This document shows positions 54,916-63,808 of a stretch of 64,000 nt of DNA, one piece after another (the stretch's first letter is position 1; every line of letters begins with the position of its first letter). Source of the stretch: Paracoccaceae bacterium (GTDB lineage Bacteria > Pseudomonadota > Alphaproteobacteria > Rhodobacterales > Rhodobacteraceae); contig WGNF01000005.1 of the NCBI GenBank assembly GCA_016124615.1, positions 1 through 64,000 of the forward strand, given 5' to 3'. The notes below the pieces were generated by a model, which was given only the letters and a program-made list of their open reading frames with translations, made no database searches and had not been told where the DNA came from. Made by a program: the position numbers and the translations under genes.

Positions 54916-55941
54916 GTGCTCCGCCCCACGACAAAGGACCTCGCCAAGGCTGCGGGCGTCAGCCTCGCAACCGTCGACCGCGTCCTGAACGGGCGTCTGG
55001 GCGTGAAGCAGAAGACCGTCGATGCGGTCAACGAAGCCATTGAAGCGATTGGCTTTGTTCGCAACATTTCGGCGGCGAACCTCGCCCGCGGCAAAAGCTA
55101 CCGCTTTCTCTTCGTGCTGCCCCGATCGGGCGACGAATTCCTGCAGGAGCTGCTGGCGCGAATCGACGAGGCCAACGACAGCTTCGCCTCGGAAATGATC
55201 GCGGCCCGGGCGCACCAGGTGCATGAAAACGACCCGCACGAGATCGCAGGTTTTCTCAGCAGCCTCGACCCCAATACGGTCGATGGCGTCGCCGTGCTGG
55301 CGCCGGAATCACCGCAGGTGCGCGATGCGATGACCCGCCTGCCCGAGCGCGGCATCCACGCGCTGCCGTTCATTTCGAACCAGAACTCCGCCGAGCGCGC
55401 CGATTTCGTCGGCATCGACAACCGTGCCGCCGGGGCGACGGCCGGGCGGCTGATGGGGCGGTTTCTGCACTGCAACGCTGGCAAAATCCTCGTCGTCGCC
55501 GAAACCATCCAGTCCCGCGACAGTCTCGAACGGCGGCTGGGCTTCGATCAGATGATCGGGGCGTCGTTCCCCCACCTCTCGGTTCTGCCGTCGCTGGAAA
55601 CCTATGGCGATCCGGCGCGAACAGCGGCGATCATCGCGACCTCCTACGCCAATCATGCCGACATCGTCGGCGCCTACGTCCTTGGCTCCGAAGCGCGCCA
55701 CCCGCTGGAGGTGATCGCGCAGTCGCCCCCCGGTCGGCCGCAGGTGATCATCGCCCATGAACGGACGCCGTTTACCGAGCAGGCGCTGATCGAGGGCCGC
55801 ATCGACGCGGTGATCGCGCAGAACCCCGGCCACCTTGTCCGCAGCGCGATCCGCATCCTGCGCGCCCGCAGCGACCAGCGCGAACCCCTTGCCTCGCAGG
55901 AACGGATCAGGATCGAGATCCTGCTGAAGGAGAACCTCTGA
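54916..55941 (+). CDS. LacI-family transcriptional regulator
   Basis: This 341-residue protein has an N-terminal LacI helix-turn-helix and hinge (TTKDLAKAAGVSLATVDRVL, NGRLGVKQKTVDAVNEAIEA) and a periplasmic-binding-like sugar domain (YRFLFVLPRSGDEFLQELLA, VDGVAVLAPESPQVRDAMT). The GTG at 54916 follows GGGGGAAA and starts just before the DNA-binding domain; the frame continues upstream through non-coding-looking sequence. It is divergent from the ABC importer and kinase operon, and probably represses it through the two operators in the gap. Confidence 0.92.
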   Translation: MLRPTTKDLAKAAGVSLATVDRVLNGRLGVKQKTVDAVNEAIEAIGFVRNISAANLARGKSYRFLFVLPRSGDEFLQELLARIDEANDSFASEMIAARAHQVHENDPHEIAGFLSSLDPNTVDGVAVLAPESPQVRDAMTRLPERGIHALPFISNQNSAERADFVGIDNRAAGATAGRLMGRFLHCNAGKILVVAETIQSRDSLERRLGFDQMIGASFPHLSVLPSLETYGDPARTAAIIATSYANHADIVGAYVLGSEARHPLEVIAQSPPGRPQVIIAHERTPFTEQALIEGRIDAVIAQNPGHLVRSAIRILRARSDQREPLASQERIRIEILLKENL

Positions 55942-56119
55942 CGAGGCTGTGCGGCCGGCAGGGTGGTGTCGAGCCGGGGAGTCGCGCCCTCGTCGCGTTC
56001 GGGTCGAGCAATTTTCCTATTGCCGCGAGCGGCCTTCCAATTGGTCCGCGCGCGTGGCGACGTGTACGCCCCGAGTGCGGGCCGGCCGGGGTGCGGTCGG
56101 TCCCGAAAGGGAGACTCCG

Positions 56120-57025
56120 ATGCCAACAATCTACCCACCCAAGGGCCAGGTGACATTGCGCACCCTGCTCGCCGACAACCCCAGCACGCAATCCCTGAAG
56201 CGCGGGGATGTCGGCAGCGACCTGATCCGGTTCGACTTCGCCGACATCGCGGTTGCCCATGACGGGTTCAAGCCTTTTGTCCGCGACGGCGCCTTTGACT
56301 GCGGCGAGCTGGCCATCGTCACGTTCCTGCAGGCGCGGCAGTTCGGCAAGCCGCTGGTGCTTCTGCCGGCGGTGATCCTTGGGCGGTTCCAGCATCATTG
56401 TCTGGCCTACAACGCCGAAAAGGGGGCCGTCGCCCCCGGTGATCTGGAAGGCAAGCGCATCGCGGTGCGATCCTACACGCAAACGACCGGGGTCTGGGTC
56501 CGGGGCATCCTGCAGAATGAATACGGCGTCGATCCGGCCAAGGTGCACTGGGTCTGCTTCGATGACCCGCATGTGGCCGAATACACCGATCCGGCCTTTG
56601 TCGAGCGGGCACCGAAGGGCAAGAAACCGGCGCAGATGCTGCTTGATGGCGAGGTCGATGCTGCAATCCTTGGCAACGACATGCCGAACGATCCGCGCAT
56701 CCACACCGTGATCCCCGACCCGCAGAATGCGGCGCTTGCGTGGCACGCCAAGACCGGCGTCGTTCCGATGAACCACATGGTCGCGATCAATGCCGACCTT
56801 TCCGCGCAACGACCGGACGTGGTGCGCGACCTTTACCGCCAGTTCAAGGAAAGCCGCGACCGCGACACGCCGCCCAAAGGCGGGATAGAGGTGCGCCCCT
56901 TCGGTCTGGAGGCCATGCGGGCGTCGCTGCAGGCCGCCATCGACTACGCCCATCAGCAGCGGATCATCACCGACAAACCCGCCGTCGAGGACCTGTTCGA
57001 CGACGTGACCCGGACACTGGACTGA
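56120..57025 (+). CDS. 4,5-dihydroxyphthalate decarboxylase-like protein
   Basis: This 301-residue protein has no signal peptide but the fold pattern of NMT1-like binding proteins: FADIAVAHDGFKPFVRDGAF, DLEGKRIAVRSYTQTTGVWV, RGILQNEYGVDPAKVHWVCF and QMLLDGEVDAAILG. This matches the Pht5 family, which decarboxylates 4,5-dihydroxyphthalate to protocatechuate. An AAAGGGAGA ribosome site precedes the ATG. The next gene (10 bases on) encodes a LigJ-like enzyme of the protocatechuate 4,5-cleavage route, which supports an aromatic-acid role. A cytoplasmic relative acting on a different aromatic acid is possible. Confidence 0.72.
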   Translation: MPTIYPPKGQVTLRTLLADNPSTQSLKRGDVGSDLIRFDFADIAVAHDGFKPFVRDGAFDCGELAIVTFLQARQFGKPLVLLPAVILGRFQHHCLAYNAEKGAVAPGDLEGKRIAVRSYTQTTGVWVRGILQNEYGVDPAKVHWVCFDDPHVAEYTDPAFVERAPKGKKPAQMLLDGEVDAAILGNDMPNDPRIHTVIPDPQNAALAWHAKTGVVPMNHMVAINADLSAQRPDVVRDLYRQFKESRDRDTPPKGGIEVRPFGLEAMRASLQAAIDYAHQQRIITDKPAVEDLFDDVTRTLD

Positions 57026-57035
57026 GGGCCCGCGC

Positions 57036-58046
57036 ATGATCATCGATTGCCACGGGCACTACACCACGGCACCGGCGAAGCTGCGCGAGTACCGGAACGC
57101 GCAGCTTGCCGCCTTCACGGCGGGCGAGCGTGAGCCAAACCCGCCGGAGTTCGGCGATGACGAGCTGCGCACCTCGCTGGAGGCCGCGCAACTGAGGCTG
57201 CAACGCGAGCGCGGCACCGACGTCACGCTGTTTTCGCCGATCGCGAGCCTGATGGGGCACCATCAGGGCGATGCGGGGGTTTCGGCGCGCTGGTCGCAGG
57301 TGTCGAACGACCTGATCGCGCAGGTCTGCCGACTTTATCCGCAACGCTTCGTGCCGGTCTGCCAGTTGCCGCAATCGCCCGGCGTATCGCCCGCGTCCTG
57401 TGTGGACGAACTGGAACGCTGCGTGCGGATGGGGTTCGTCGGCTGCAACGTGAACCCTGATCCCTCGGGCGGCTACTGGAAAGACCCGCCGCTGACCGAC
57501 CGTTACTGGTATCCGCTGTGGGAAAAGCTGGTCGAGCTTGACGTGCCCGGCATGGTCCATGTCAGTTCGTCCTGCAATCCGGCGTTCCACCACACCGGGG
57601 CGCATTACATCAACGGCGATACCACCGCCTTCATGCAGTTCCTGCTGTCGGACCTGTTCAAGGATTTCCCCACCCTGCGCTTTGTCATCCCGCATGGCGG
57701 CGGCGCGGCGCCCTATCACTGGGGTCGCTACCGTGGCCTTGCGCAAGACCTGAAGCGGCCGCTGCTGACCGATCTGATCCGTGACAACATCTTCTTTGAC
57801 ACCTGCGTCTACCACTATCCGGGCGTCGAGCTGATGTCGCGGGTGGTACCGGCGGACAACATCCTGTTCGCCTCGGAAATGGTCGGCGCGGTGCGCGGGA
57901 TCGACCCGGAGACGGGGCACCACTTCGACGACACCAAACGCTACCTCGACCAGCTTCCGCAACTGTCGGATGCCGACCGGGCAAAGATCTTCGAAGGCAA
58001 CGCCCGCCGGGTCTATCCGCGGCTTGCGCAAGCTCTGGCGGCCTGA
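57036..58046 (+). CDS. ligJ: 4-oxalomesaconate hydratase (LigJ-like amidohydrolase-fold enzyme)
   Basis: This 336-residue zinc enzyme hydrates 4-oxalomesaconate in the protocatechuate 4,5-cleavage pathway. The start MIIDCHGHYTTAPAKLREYR carries the first metal-binding H-x-H. LPQSPGVSPASC, GCNVNPDPSGGYWKDPPLTD, GAHYINGDTTAFMQFLLSDL, FVIPHGGGAAPYHWGRYRGL and NARRVYPRL closely follow LigJ of Sphingobium SYK-6 as I remember it. No ligAB, ligC, ligI or ligK gene is visible in the window, so either the pathway is split or the enzyme acts on a related substrate. Confidence 0.87.
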   Translation: MIIDCHGHYTTAPAKLREYRNAQLAAFTAGEREPNPPEFGDDELRTSLEAAQLRLQRERGTDVTLFSPIASLMGHHQGDAGVSARWSQVSNDLIAQVCRLYPQRFVPVCQLPQSPGVSPASCVDELERCVRMGFVGCNVNPDPSGGYWKDPPLTDRYWYPLWEKLVELDVPGMVHVSSSCNPAFHHTGAHYINGDTTAFMQFLLSDLFKDFPTLRFVIPHGGGAAPYHWGRYRGLAQDLKRPLLTDLIRDNIFFDTCVYHYPGVELMSRVVPADNILFASEMVGAVRGIDPETGHHFDDTKRYLDQLPQLSDADRAKIFEGNARRVYPRLAQALAA

Positions 58047-58234
58047 CGGCGCGCGCAGGCCAGCGGCCGCGGCCGGGCGTGCGAAAATTCTATGTGTCGA
58101 AGCAAGGATGCGATTGGCGCCACCAGCGCCCCGGCGCGCAAGCTGCCGGAACGAGCGGAGGAACAGCGTGCGGACCGTGCGGAAACAAGCCCGGCCGTGT
58201 CGCCGACAATAGCGAAGCAGCTCGTGGGGGAGGA

Positions 58235-58363
58235 ATGAGCCTGATGACGCAAAGCGATGAAATCCACCAGATGCCCGACGGCCCCGTCAATGGGGCGGGC
58301 GCTGATGGCGAAGCGGCGCATCGAGATTGGCCGCCAACCGGCATGGCCCGGGCGGCGCGATGA
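58235..58363 (+). CDS. 42-residue open frame coupled to the ABC ATPase gene
   Basis: The short frame starts at an ATG directly after GGGGGAGGA, one of the strongest ribosome sites in the window, and runs MSLMTQSDEIHQMPDGPVNG and on to ARAAR. Its TGA overlaps the ATG of the ATPase gene (ATGA), which itself has no good ribosome site. The peptide is acidic, glycine-rich and unlike any family I know. It may be a translated leader that couples expression, or a small subunit. Confidence 0.5.
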   Translation: MSLMTQSDEIHQMPDGPVNGAGADGEAAHRDWPPTGMARAAR

Positions 58364-59232
58364 CCGTGAGCACCGCACCCGCGCCAATCGCCACCGGGCC
58401 GACCCGCAACCGCCCGGTAAAGCTGAAGGTCGACCGCGTCTCGAAGACCTTCCTGCTGCGCGGCGAGAGGGGCGAACCACCGTCGCCGTTTACCGTCTTG
58501 CGCGAGATGAGCTTCGACGTGCGCGAAGGCGAGATCGTGTCGCTGGTGGGTGAAAGCGGCTGTGGCAAGACCACGCTGCTCAGGATCATTCAGGGCCTGA
58601 ACCGGCTGGATCGCGGCACGATCCTCGTTGACGGCCATGCCGTTTCCGGCCCCGGCCGCGACCGGGGTTTCGTCTTTCAGCAGGCCAGCCTGCTGCCGTG
58701 GCGGACGGCCGCCGAGAACATCGAGTTCGGGCTTGAACTTCAGGGTGTGCCGAAGGCCGCGCGGCACGAGAAGGCGCGGTCGCTGCTTCACCTTGTCGGG
58801 CTGGAAGGCGCGGCCAACAAGTATCCGCACCAGCTTTCGGGCGGGATGCAGCAGCGGGTCGGCCTTGCCCGCGCCTTTGCCATCGAACCCGCGATCCTCT
58901 TGATGGATGAACCCTTCTCGGCGCTCGACGCGCAAACGCGCGAAGTGCTGCAACGGGAACTGCTTCGCATTCAGGCCGAAACGCGGATGACGATCCTGTT
59001 CGTGACCCACGACCTCGACGAGGCGATCTACCTCAGCGACCGCATCGTCGCACTCGGGGCGCATCCGGGCCGCGTGCGGGAAATCATCGACGTTCCCTTC
59101 CCGAAACCGCGGCAAGACCTGCCCATTCTGCGGAGCGAGCCGGAATTCACCCGCATCCGCAAGAAGACCGCCGAAATCATCCGCAATGCCCGGTCCCCGG
59201 AACCCGCCGCCGGACAGGAGAAGACGCCATGA
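58360..59232 (+). CDS. NitT/TauT-type ABC importer ATPase
   Basis: This 290-residue ATPase has Walker [21 protein letters not shown]-loop [20 protein letters not shown], signature [20 protein letters not shown], Walker [20 protein letters not shown] and [17 protein letters not shown]. The LPWRT motif after the Q-loop is typical of the SsuB/TauB/NrtD class, which imports nitrate, sulfonates, thiamine precursors or aromatic acids. It overlaps the permease gene by four bases (ATGA). Together with the neighbours it probably imports an aromatic carboxylate. Confidence 0.92.
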   Translation: MTVSTAPAPIATGPTRNRPVKLKVDRVSKTFLLRGERGEPPSPFTVLREMSFDVREGEIVSLVGESGCGKTTLLRIIQGLNRLDRGTILVDGHAVSGPGRDRGFVFQQASLLPWRTAAENIEFGLELQGVPKAARHEKARSLLHLVGLEGAANKYPHQLSGGMQQRVGLARAFAIEPAILLMDEPFSALDAQTREVLQRELLRIQAETRMTILFVTHDLDEAIYLSDRIVALGAHPGRVREIIDVPFPKPRQDLPILRSEPEFTRIRKKTAEIIRNARSPEPAAGQEKTP

Positions 59233-60059
59233 CGACCGTCGCCGAACCGCACCGCGCCCAACCGGACGACGACGCAACGGACCCGCAGCTTGAGGCGATC
59301 GGACCGGTCGTCGAGAAAGACCGCGCCGCGCTGATCCGCACAATCTCCATCGTCGTCGTGCTGGGCCTGTGGGAGGTGCTGGGCCGCCAGGTCAACCCGC
59401 TGCTGCTGTCCTACCCAAGCAAGATCCTGCAGGCCCTGTGGTCGATGATGCTGTCGGGCGAGATATTCCAGGCGATCCTTGAAAGCGGCAAGACGCTGCT
59501 TCTGGGCTTCCTGCTGGCCACCGTGATCGGCGTCGCGCTGGGATTGCTGATCGGCCGCTATCGCAGCGTCGAGGCGGCGACCGACTGGCTGGTCAACGCG
59601 CTCTATGCCACGCCGCTGGTTGCCATCGTGCCGCTCGTCACGCTTTGGTTCGGGCTGGGTTTTTCGGCGAAGTTGTTCATCGTCTGCATCATCGCGGTGT
59701 TCCCGATCCTGATCAACACGGCAAGCGGCGTGCGCAACGTCTCTTCCAGCTTCATCGACGTGGGCCGCGCTTTTGCCGCGACCGAGCGCGAGACCTTCGT
59801 GAAGATCATCATGCCCGCCGCCCTGCCCTACGTCATGACCGGCCTCAGGCTCGGCATCGGCCGCTGCATCATCGGCATGGTGGTCGCCGAGTTCTACACC
59901 GCGGTCGGCGGCCTCGGGGCTCTGATCATGAAATACGGCAACCAATATGACACCGCCGCGATGTTCGTGCCGATCCTGACGCTGGCGCTGATCGGGGTGC
60001 TGCTTACGGCGCTCGTGCGCCGGGCGGAACTGTATTTCGCCCCCTGGAAGGCGAACTGA
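59229..60059 (+). CDS. NitT/TauT-type ABC importer permease
   Basis: This 276-residue membrane protein has about six helices (IRTISIVVVLGLWEVLGRQV first). The EAA-like loop is in FIDVGRAFAATERETFVKII near residue 185, followed by MPAALPYVMTGLRLGIGRCI, which is characteristic of the SsuC/TauC family. The first 35 residues are polar and cytoplasmic. It is translated together with the ATPase and precedes the binding-protein gene by 117 bases. Confidence 0.92.
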   Translation: MTTVAEPHRAQPDDDATDPQLEAIGPVVEKDRAALIRTISIVVVLGLWEVLGRQVNPLLLSYPSKILQALWSMMLSGEIFQAILESGKTLLLGFLLATVIGVALGLLIGRYRSVEAATDWLVNALYATPLVAIVPLVTLWFGLGFSAKLFIVCIIAVFPILINTASGVRNVSSSFIDVGRAFAATERETFVKIIMPAALPYVMTGLRLGIGRCIIGMVVAEFYTAVGGLGALIMKYGNQYDTAAMFVPILTLALIGVLLTALVRRAELYFAPWKAN

Positions 60060-60176
60060 GCGAACGACGGCCGCCGTGGAGGAAGGGGGCTGCCATCGGG
60101 ATGAAATCGGCCAACCGGAGCGGCATCCGCCGCATCCGGCAGGCCCAAAGCAAAACGAAAACGGGAGGAGAAAGAC

Positions 60177-61190
60177 ATGATCGCATCGCAAATTTCGCGC
60201 CGGACCGTCCTGCGCACAATGGCTGTCGGCGGGCTCGCACTTGCCGCGCCGCGCCTCGCCCGCGCCACCGACGCCGCGCCCGTCCGGATCGCGAACGCGT
60301 CCGGCGCAATCACCCTGACGATGACCGAACTGATGAAGCGCAAGCAGTTCATGGAAGAGATGGGGCTGACGCCGGAGGTGATGAACCTCGCCGACGGGTC
60401 CAAGATCACCGCCGGCATCATCTCGGGCAATCTCGACCTGACCACCATGTCGGGCTTCGGCCAGACCTTCGCCGCGATGGAGCGCGGCGGCGATCTGAAA
60501 GTCCTCGGCGGCGCGGCGGAACTGGCGACGCTGGGCGTCTTCACCACCAAGCCCGATGTGCGGACTCTGAAGGACCTGGAGGGGCGCACCGTCGGCACCG
60601 GCGCAATCGGCGCGCTGCTGCATCAGCTCATGGTCGCGCTTCTGGAAAAATATCAGGTCGACACGAGCAAGGTCCGCTTCGTCAACATCGGCTCCAGCGT
60701 CAATGCCTTCAAGGCGGCAACGGTCGGCACGGTCGATGCGGCGCCCGGTGAACTCGCGGTTCTGGAAGAGCCCGACCGGTTCAAGGTCACGATGCTGGAA
60801 CACGGCAACATGGCGCTGGAACTGCCTGATTACACGTATCAGGGCGCCTACTCCTCGGCCAACATCATCGGCAAGAAGCGTGACGTCCTTGTCCGCACGA
60901 TGGCGGCCTACGCCAAACTTTACCGGTTCGTCCAGACACCCGAAGCGAAGGACGAATTTCTCGCCGTCCGTCGGGCGCTCTATCCGAATGCGCCCGAGCA
61001 GGAAAATGTGGCGCAATGGGCGGTCATCCAGAAATACAAGCCCTTCGCGGTCAATCTGACCCTGTCGCAGCAGCGCCTCGATTACATGCAAAAGCTGAAT
61101 GTCGAGCTTGGGGTGCAGAAGACCGTGTTGCCCTATTCCACTGTGTCGGACATGTCGATCGCGCAGGATGCGCTCGCCATGATCGGTTAA
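60177..61190 (+). CDS. NitT/TauT-type binding protein with Tat signal
   Basis: This 337-residue protein starts MIASQISRRTVLRTMAVGGL, a twin-arginine signal (SRRTVLR) with cleavage after ARA near residue 30. The mature part is NMT1/TauA-like: VRIANASGAITLTMTELMK, DGSKITAGIISGNLDLTTMS, KDLEGRTVGTGAIGALLHQL and FVNIGSSVNAFKAATVGTVD. Tat export means it folds in the cytoplasm, perhaps with a cofactor or metal. GGGAGGAGAAAGAC precedes the ATG. The ligand may be a phthalate-like acid, as in the Burkholderia OphFGH importer. Confidence 0.88.
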   Translation: MIASQISRRTVLRTMAVGGLALAAPRLARATDAAPVRIANASGAITLTMTELMKRKQFMEEMGLTPEVMNLADGSKITAGIISGNLDLTTMSGFGQTFAAMERGGDLKVLGGAAELATLGVFTTKPDVRTLKDLEGRTVGTGAIGALLHQLMVALLEKYQVDTSKVRFVNIGSSVNAFKAATVGTVDAAPGELAVLEEPDRFKVTMLEHGNMALELPDYTYQGAYSSANIIGKKRDVLVRTMAAYAKLYRFVQTPEAKDEFLAVRRALYPNAPEQENVAQWAVIQKYKPFAVNLTLSQQRLDYMQKLNVELGVQKTVLPYSTVSDMSIAQDALAMIG

Positions 61191-61203
61191 TCCGCAACGG
61201 GGC

Positions 61204-61229
61204 GGGCGGCGGCACGGTCGCCACCGCCC
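61204..61229. terminator. Bidirectional hairpin between binding-protein and LysR genes
   Basis: GGGCGGCGG and CCACCGCCC pair with one mismatch around an 8-base loop in the 48-base gap between the convergent genes. It may stop transcription from both sides. No T-run is seen. Confidence 0.4.
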
Positions 61230-61238
61230 TCTGCCAAG

Positions 61239-62120
61239 TTACGGGGCCGTCGCAGGCCCCGGCCCCACCGCCGCAGCGAAGCAGGCACAAACATAGTCAA
61301 TCGCCGCGTTCCGCTCGTTAAAACTGGAACGAACAATACCGAGTTCGCGGACCAGGCTGCGCCCCACAAGGGGAATCGCGCGGACCCCTTTCGGAAGAGA
61401 GCATGGCCCGCCCGGCAATGGCACAAGCGCCGCGCCAAATCCATGCTGCACCATTTTAATCATGCAATGCCCCGGAACTTCGACCGCATCGTTTACCGAA
61501 AGCGGAAGACTACGAAGGAAACGATCAATCTGCCTGCCGCCATAAGACGTGCGATCGTAGCGAATAAACGGAAGCCGTTGAATCTGTTCGACCCAATCGT
61601 CGCCCACCACATCCTCTGGCAGCACCAGAAATACTTCATCCTGGCGAAGCGTTTGCCAAGTGACTTCCGGCGACAGCATCATTGAAGGGCGAATCATCAA
61701 GGCAAGATCAAGTTCGCCGGTTTCAACCTGATCGAGCAGATGGATGGAGATTCCGGGAGTAACGAACACCCGCGTGTTCGCGAATCTCTCCCGAAACAAT
61801 GCAAGGCCACCGGCAAGAATAGCCGGTTCTACCTGGCCAATCTTGCCTATGCGCAGCTCAGCCATTGCGCATGCGTGATCCGGGGCCCCAATCGCGTCAA
61901 AGAGCGCAATAATCTCCTTCGCGCGTCCAACGGTGCGTATGCCGTCCTCATTCAAAATGGCAGACCGCCCGGTCCGGGTGAAAAGAGAAAAGCCAATCCA
62001 CTCCTCAAGCCGCTTCATCTGACCGCTGACAGCGGCCTGCGTCAAACCGCTGTGTTCCCCGGCACTTGAGAAAGTCCCGTGACGAGCGACAGCGATAAGC
62101 GTGCGGAGTTCTGCAAACAT
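61239..62120 (-). CDS. LysR-family transcriptional regulator of the aromatic-acid island
   Basis: This 293-residue protein has a LysR helix-turn-helix (TFSSAGEHSGLTQAAVSGQM, KRLEEWIGFSLFTRTGRSAI) and a ligand domain beginning LRIGKIGQVEPAILAGGLAL. It is divergent from the porin gene and convergent with the importer operon. Codon use is visibly less GC-rich than in genes to the left, suggesting a different origin. LysR regulators of aromatic catabolism commonly lie beside their target operons, so the porin or importer are likely targets. Confidence 0.88.
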   Translation of the reverse strand: MFAELRTLIAVARHGTFSSAGEHSGLTQAAVSGQMKRLEEWIGFSLFTRTGRSAILNEDGIRTVGRAKEIIALFDAIGAPDHACAMAELRIGKIGQVEPAILAGGLALFRERFANTRVFVTPGISIHLLDQVETGELDLALMIRPSMMLSPEVTWQTLRQDEVFLVLPEDVVGDDWVEQIQRLPFIRYDRTSYGGRQIDRFLRSLPLSVNDAVEVPGHCMIKMVQHGFGAALVPLPGGPCSLPKGVRAIPLVGRSLVRELGIVRSSFNERNAAIDYVCACFAAAVGPGPATAP

Positions 62121-62128
62121 GAACCACT

Positions 62129-62143
62129 ATAACTCAAAGCTAT
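62129..62143. promoter_or_regulatory. LysR-type binding motif candidate
   Basis: ATAACTCAAAGCTAT fits the T-N11-A rule with the ends ATA and TAT complementary. It starts eight bases upstream of the lysR start codon, where autoregulation is usual, and in the shared region with the porin. Confidence 0.4.
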
Positions 62144-62446
62144 GCTCATAATCAAGATTCACAGTTTTACATCGCAGGTCATGGCCGATTAAATCGAGTC
62201 GGGGATAGGAGGAATACTGTGAACCATAACAAAGAAACGACATCGAGCGAGAGCACCGCCAATCGGCAGCCGACTGCCGGATCGACGATGCAGGATCACT
62301 CTGGCGCGACGCTGTCGCCGAAGGGGAGCCTTGGTGCGGGCGGAAAATCTAGACACCTTAAGCACTTATTGGCGGGGATCACAGAACAGGCTTACCGCGC
62401 GAACGAGCTCTTCTCGTCTCGGCAGGGCAACATGAGAGGAAAGTCC
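62144..62446 (+). other. Porin leader region with an in-frame extension and strong ribosome site
   Basis: The gap before the porin signal peptide contains AGGAGG at 62207 followed by a GTG at 62219. The frame from that GTG stays open into the porin itself, adding 76 residues (VNHNKETTSSESTANRQPTA at the start). An exported porin cannot work with such an extension before its signal peptide, so this is either a translated regulatory leader or a chance open frame. A second ribosome site (GAGAGGAAA) precedes the true start at 62447. Confidence 0.45.
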
Positions 62447-63427
62447 ATGAAACAACTGATTTCGCTGGCGGCGATCGCCACGTCGGTTGCCTTTGCGCAA
62501 CCCGCGGCCGCCGAAGTGACGCTGAACGGCTATGCCTTCACGGGCCTCTACTACGAGAAGAACGCGAACGCGCGATACGGCGAGAAGGAAACCCAGCTGT
62601 TCCAGCGGCTGCAATTCGGCATCAAGGCGGAAAAGAAGACGGACAACGGCCTGACGTTCTTCGGGAGCCTTCTGCTTCGGAGCGAAACTGACAACAAGCA
62701 CAACTCCTCCACCCTTAATGGCGCCCAGGTCGGCCTCAAATATGGCCCCTTCACGCTGGCCGTGGGGAACGTGTCCGATGCCATCCACTCGCTCAAACTC
62801 TTCTACGACTCTCAGGTGGGCCTGTGCGCTTGCGGCGGCAACACGCTTACGGTTCCGTACATCAAGTACGACTTCTACACGGGCGGCGCCAACGGGATTT
62901 TGGTTACCTATAACCTCGGCAAATTCACGGCAAATGCCGCGTGGGAATCGAACGGAGATAGCACCGCGGCGAAGGGTGAAGGATCAATTTCGGTTTCGTA
63001 TACGGGTGGCCCTCTGAAATTCGAACTCGGATACGTGCATCAGAGCCGATACACGGGTCACGGCGGATATTCGGGCGAAACTTTCGTGACCGAATACGCG
63101 CAAGGCAAGACGACATTCGGCCTCGCAATTGGATACAACAAGAGCGACGCTGGTCTTCTGAACCGCGACAACCTTGCCAAGGGTCAACCCGGGCTCGACA
63201 AGACCATTGCCACCATCTACGTCATCCGGAAGTTCAATGCCATGACACTGCAGGCTTTTTACTCGCAGTCGACCGGCATCGACACGCTGTCCGGAGAGGT
63301 CCGGAAGACGAGTTACGGTGCCGGCGGGAGCTATGACCTTGGCCCGGGCGCATCGTTCGTCTTTGGCGCCCACACCGATCGGACGAAAGATGTTATTGGC
63401 GACCTCGGCCTGAAATTCAGCTTCTGA
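62447..63427 (+). CDS. Outer-membrane porin (general Gram-negative type)
   Basis: This 326-residue protein has a signal peptide MKQLISLAAIATSVAFAQPA cut after AAA, and the mature sequence starts EVTLNGYAFTGLYYEKNANA, as in alphaproteobacterial porins. Alternating hydrophobic strands follow (FQRLQFGIKAEKKT, LTFFGSLLLRSETDN, FELGYVHQSRYTG). The protein ends with phenylalanine, the usual signal for outer-membrane insertion. Only one CACG-type cysteine pair is present. Its neighbours suggest a channel for aromatic acids into the periplasm. Confidence 0.88.
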   Translation: MKQLISLAAIATSVAFAQPAAAEVTLNGYAFTGLYYEKNANARYGEKETQLFQRLQFGIKAEKKTDNGLTFFGSLLLRSETDNKHNSSTLNGAQVGLKYGPFTLAVGNVSDAIHSLKLFYDSQVGLCACGGNTLTVPYIKYDFYTGGANGILVTYNLGKFTANAAWESNGDSTAAKGEGSISVSYTGGPLKFELGYVHQSRYTGHGGYSGETFVTEYAQGKTTFGLAIGYNKSDAGLLNRDNLAKGQPGLDKTIATIYVIRKFNAMTLQAFYSQSTGIDTLSGEVRKTSYGAGGSYDLGPGASFVFGAHTDRTKDVIGDLGLKFSF

Positions 63428-63446
63428 CATTTCCACTGCTTCAATG

Positions 63447-63474
63447 TGCCCCCGAACCAGCGCGTTTGGGGGCA
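63447..63474 (+). terminator. Terminator after the porin gene
   Basis: TGCCCCCGAAC and GTTTGGGGGCA form an 11-base stem (one G-T pair) with a 6-base loop, followed by TCATTTT. It lies 19 bases past the porin stop. Confidence 0.82.
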
Positions 63475-63808
63475 TCATTTTAAGAAAAGCAGATAGGATG
63501 AATTGAAAGCCCGGCGTTGAGACACACCAATTTGCCGCGGGATCCGGCGTGACCGGGGTCATCGTGGGCGTGATGCGGCGACCCTTACGCAGCGCCAAAT
63601 TAATCGGCGGTGACGGGTATCCTATTGGAACGGATCCCACCCCTTGCGCTATCCGGGTATCATCTGCGCCGGAAGCGATCGGGCCAATTCGACTGCGTAT
63701 CAATGTCGTGCGGAGCGTCTGGGTTGCAGACGGAACTCCTGCGCCATCGGCGTCGCGTGATGATCGGCAGGCGCAAGTCAGGAGTTTGTCCATTTGAGGA
63801 GCCGCGAC
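63475..63808. other. 334-base stretch without a recognised gene
   Basis: Short frames exist on both strands but none has recognisable protein features. The stretch probably contains the promoter of the FMN reductase gene at 63809. No repeat or RNA gene was seen. Confidence 0.5.

Noticed and set aside
58046..58234. A 14-codon frame starting at a GTG after GGAGGA near 58170
   Set aside because: It is very short, has no tandem codons that would suggest attenuation and ends before the next ribosome site; kept only as an unconfirmed possibility.
63549..63797. 82-codon frame between the porin and FMN reductase genes
   Set aside because: It lacks a ribosome site, has no recognisable domain and an equally long frame exists on the other strand.
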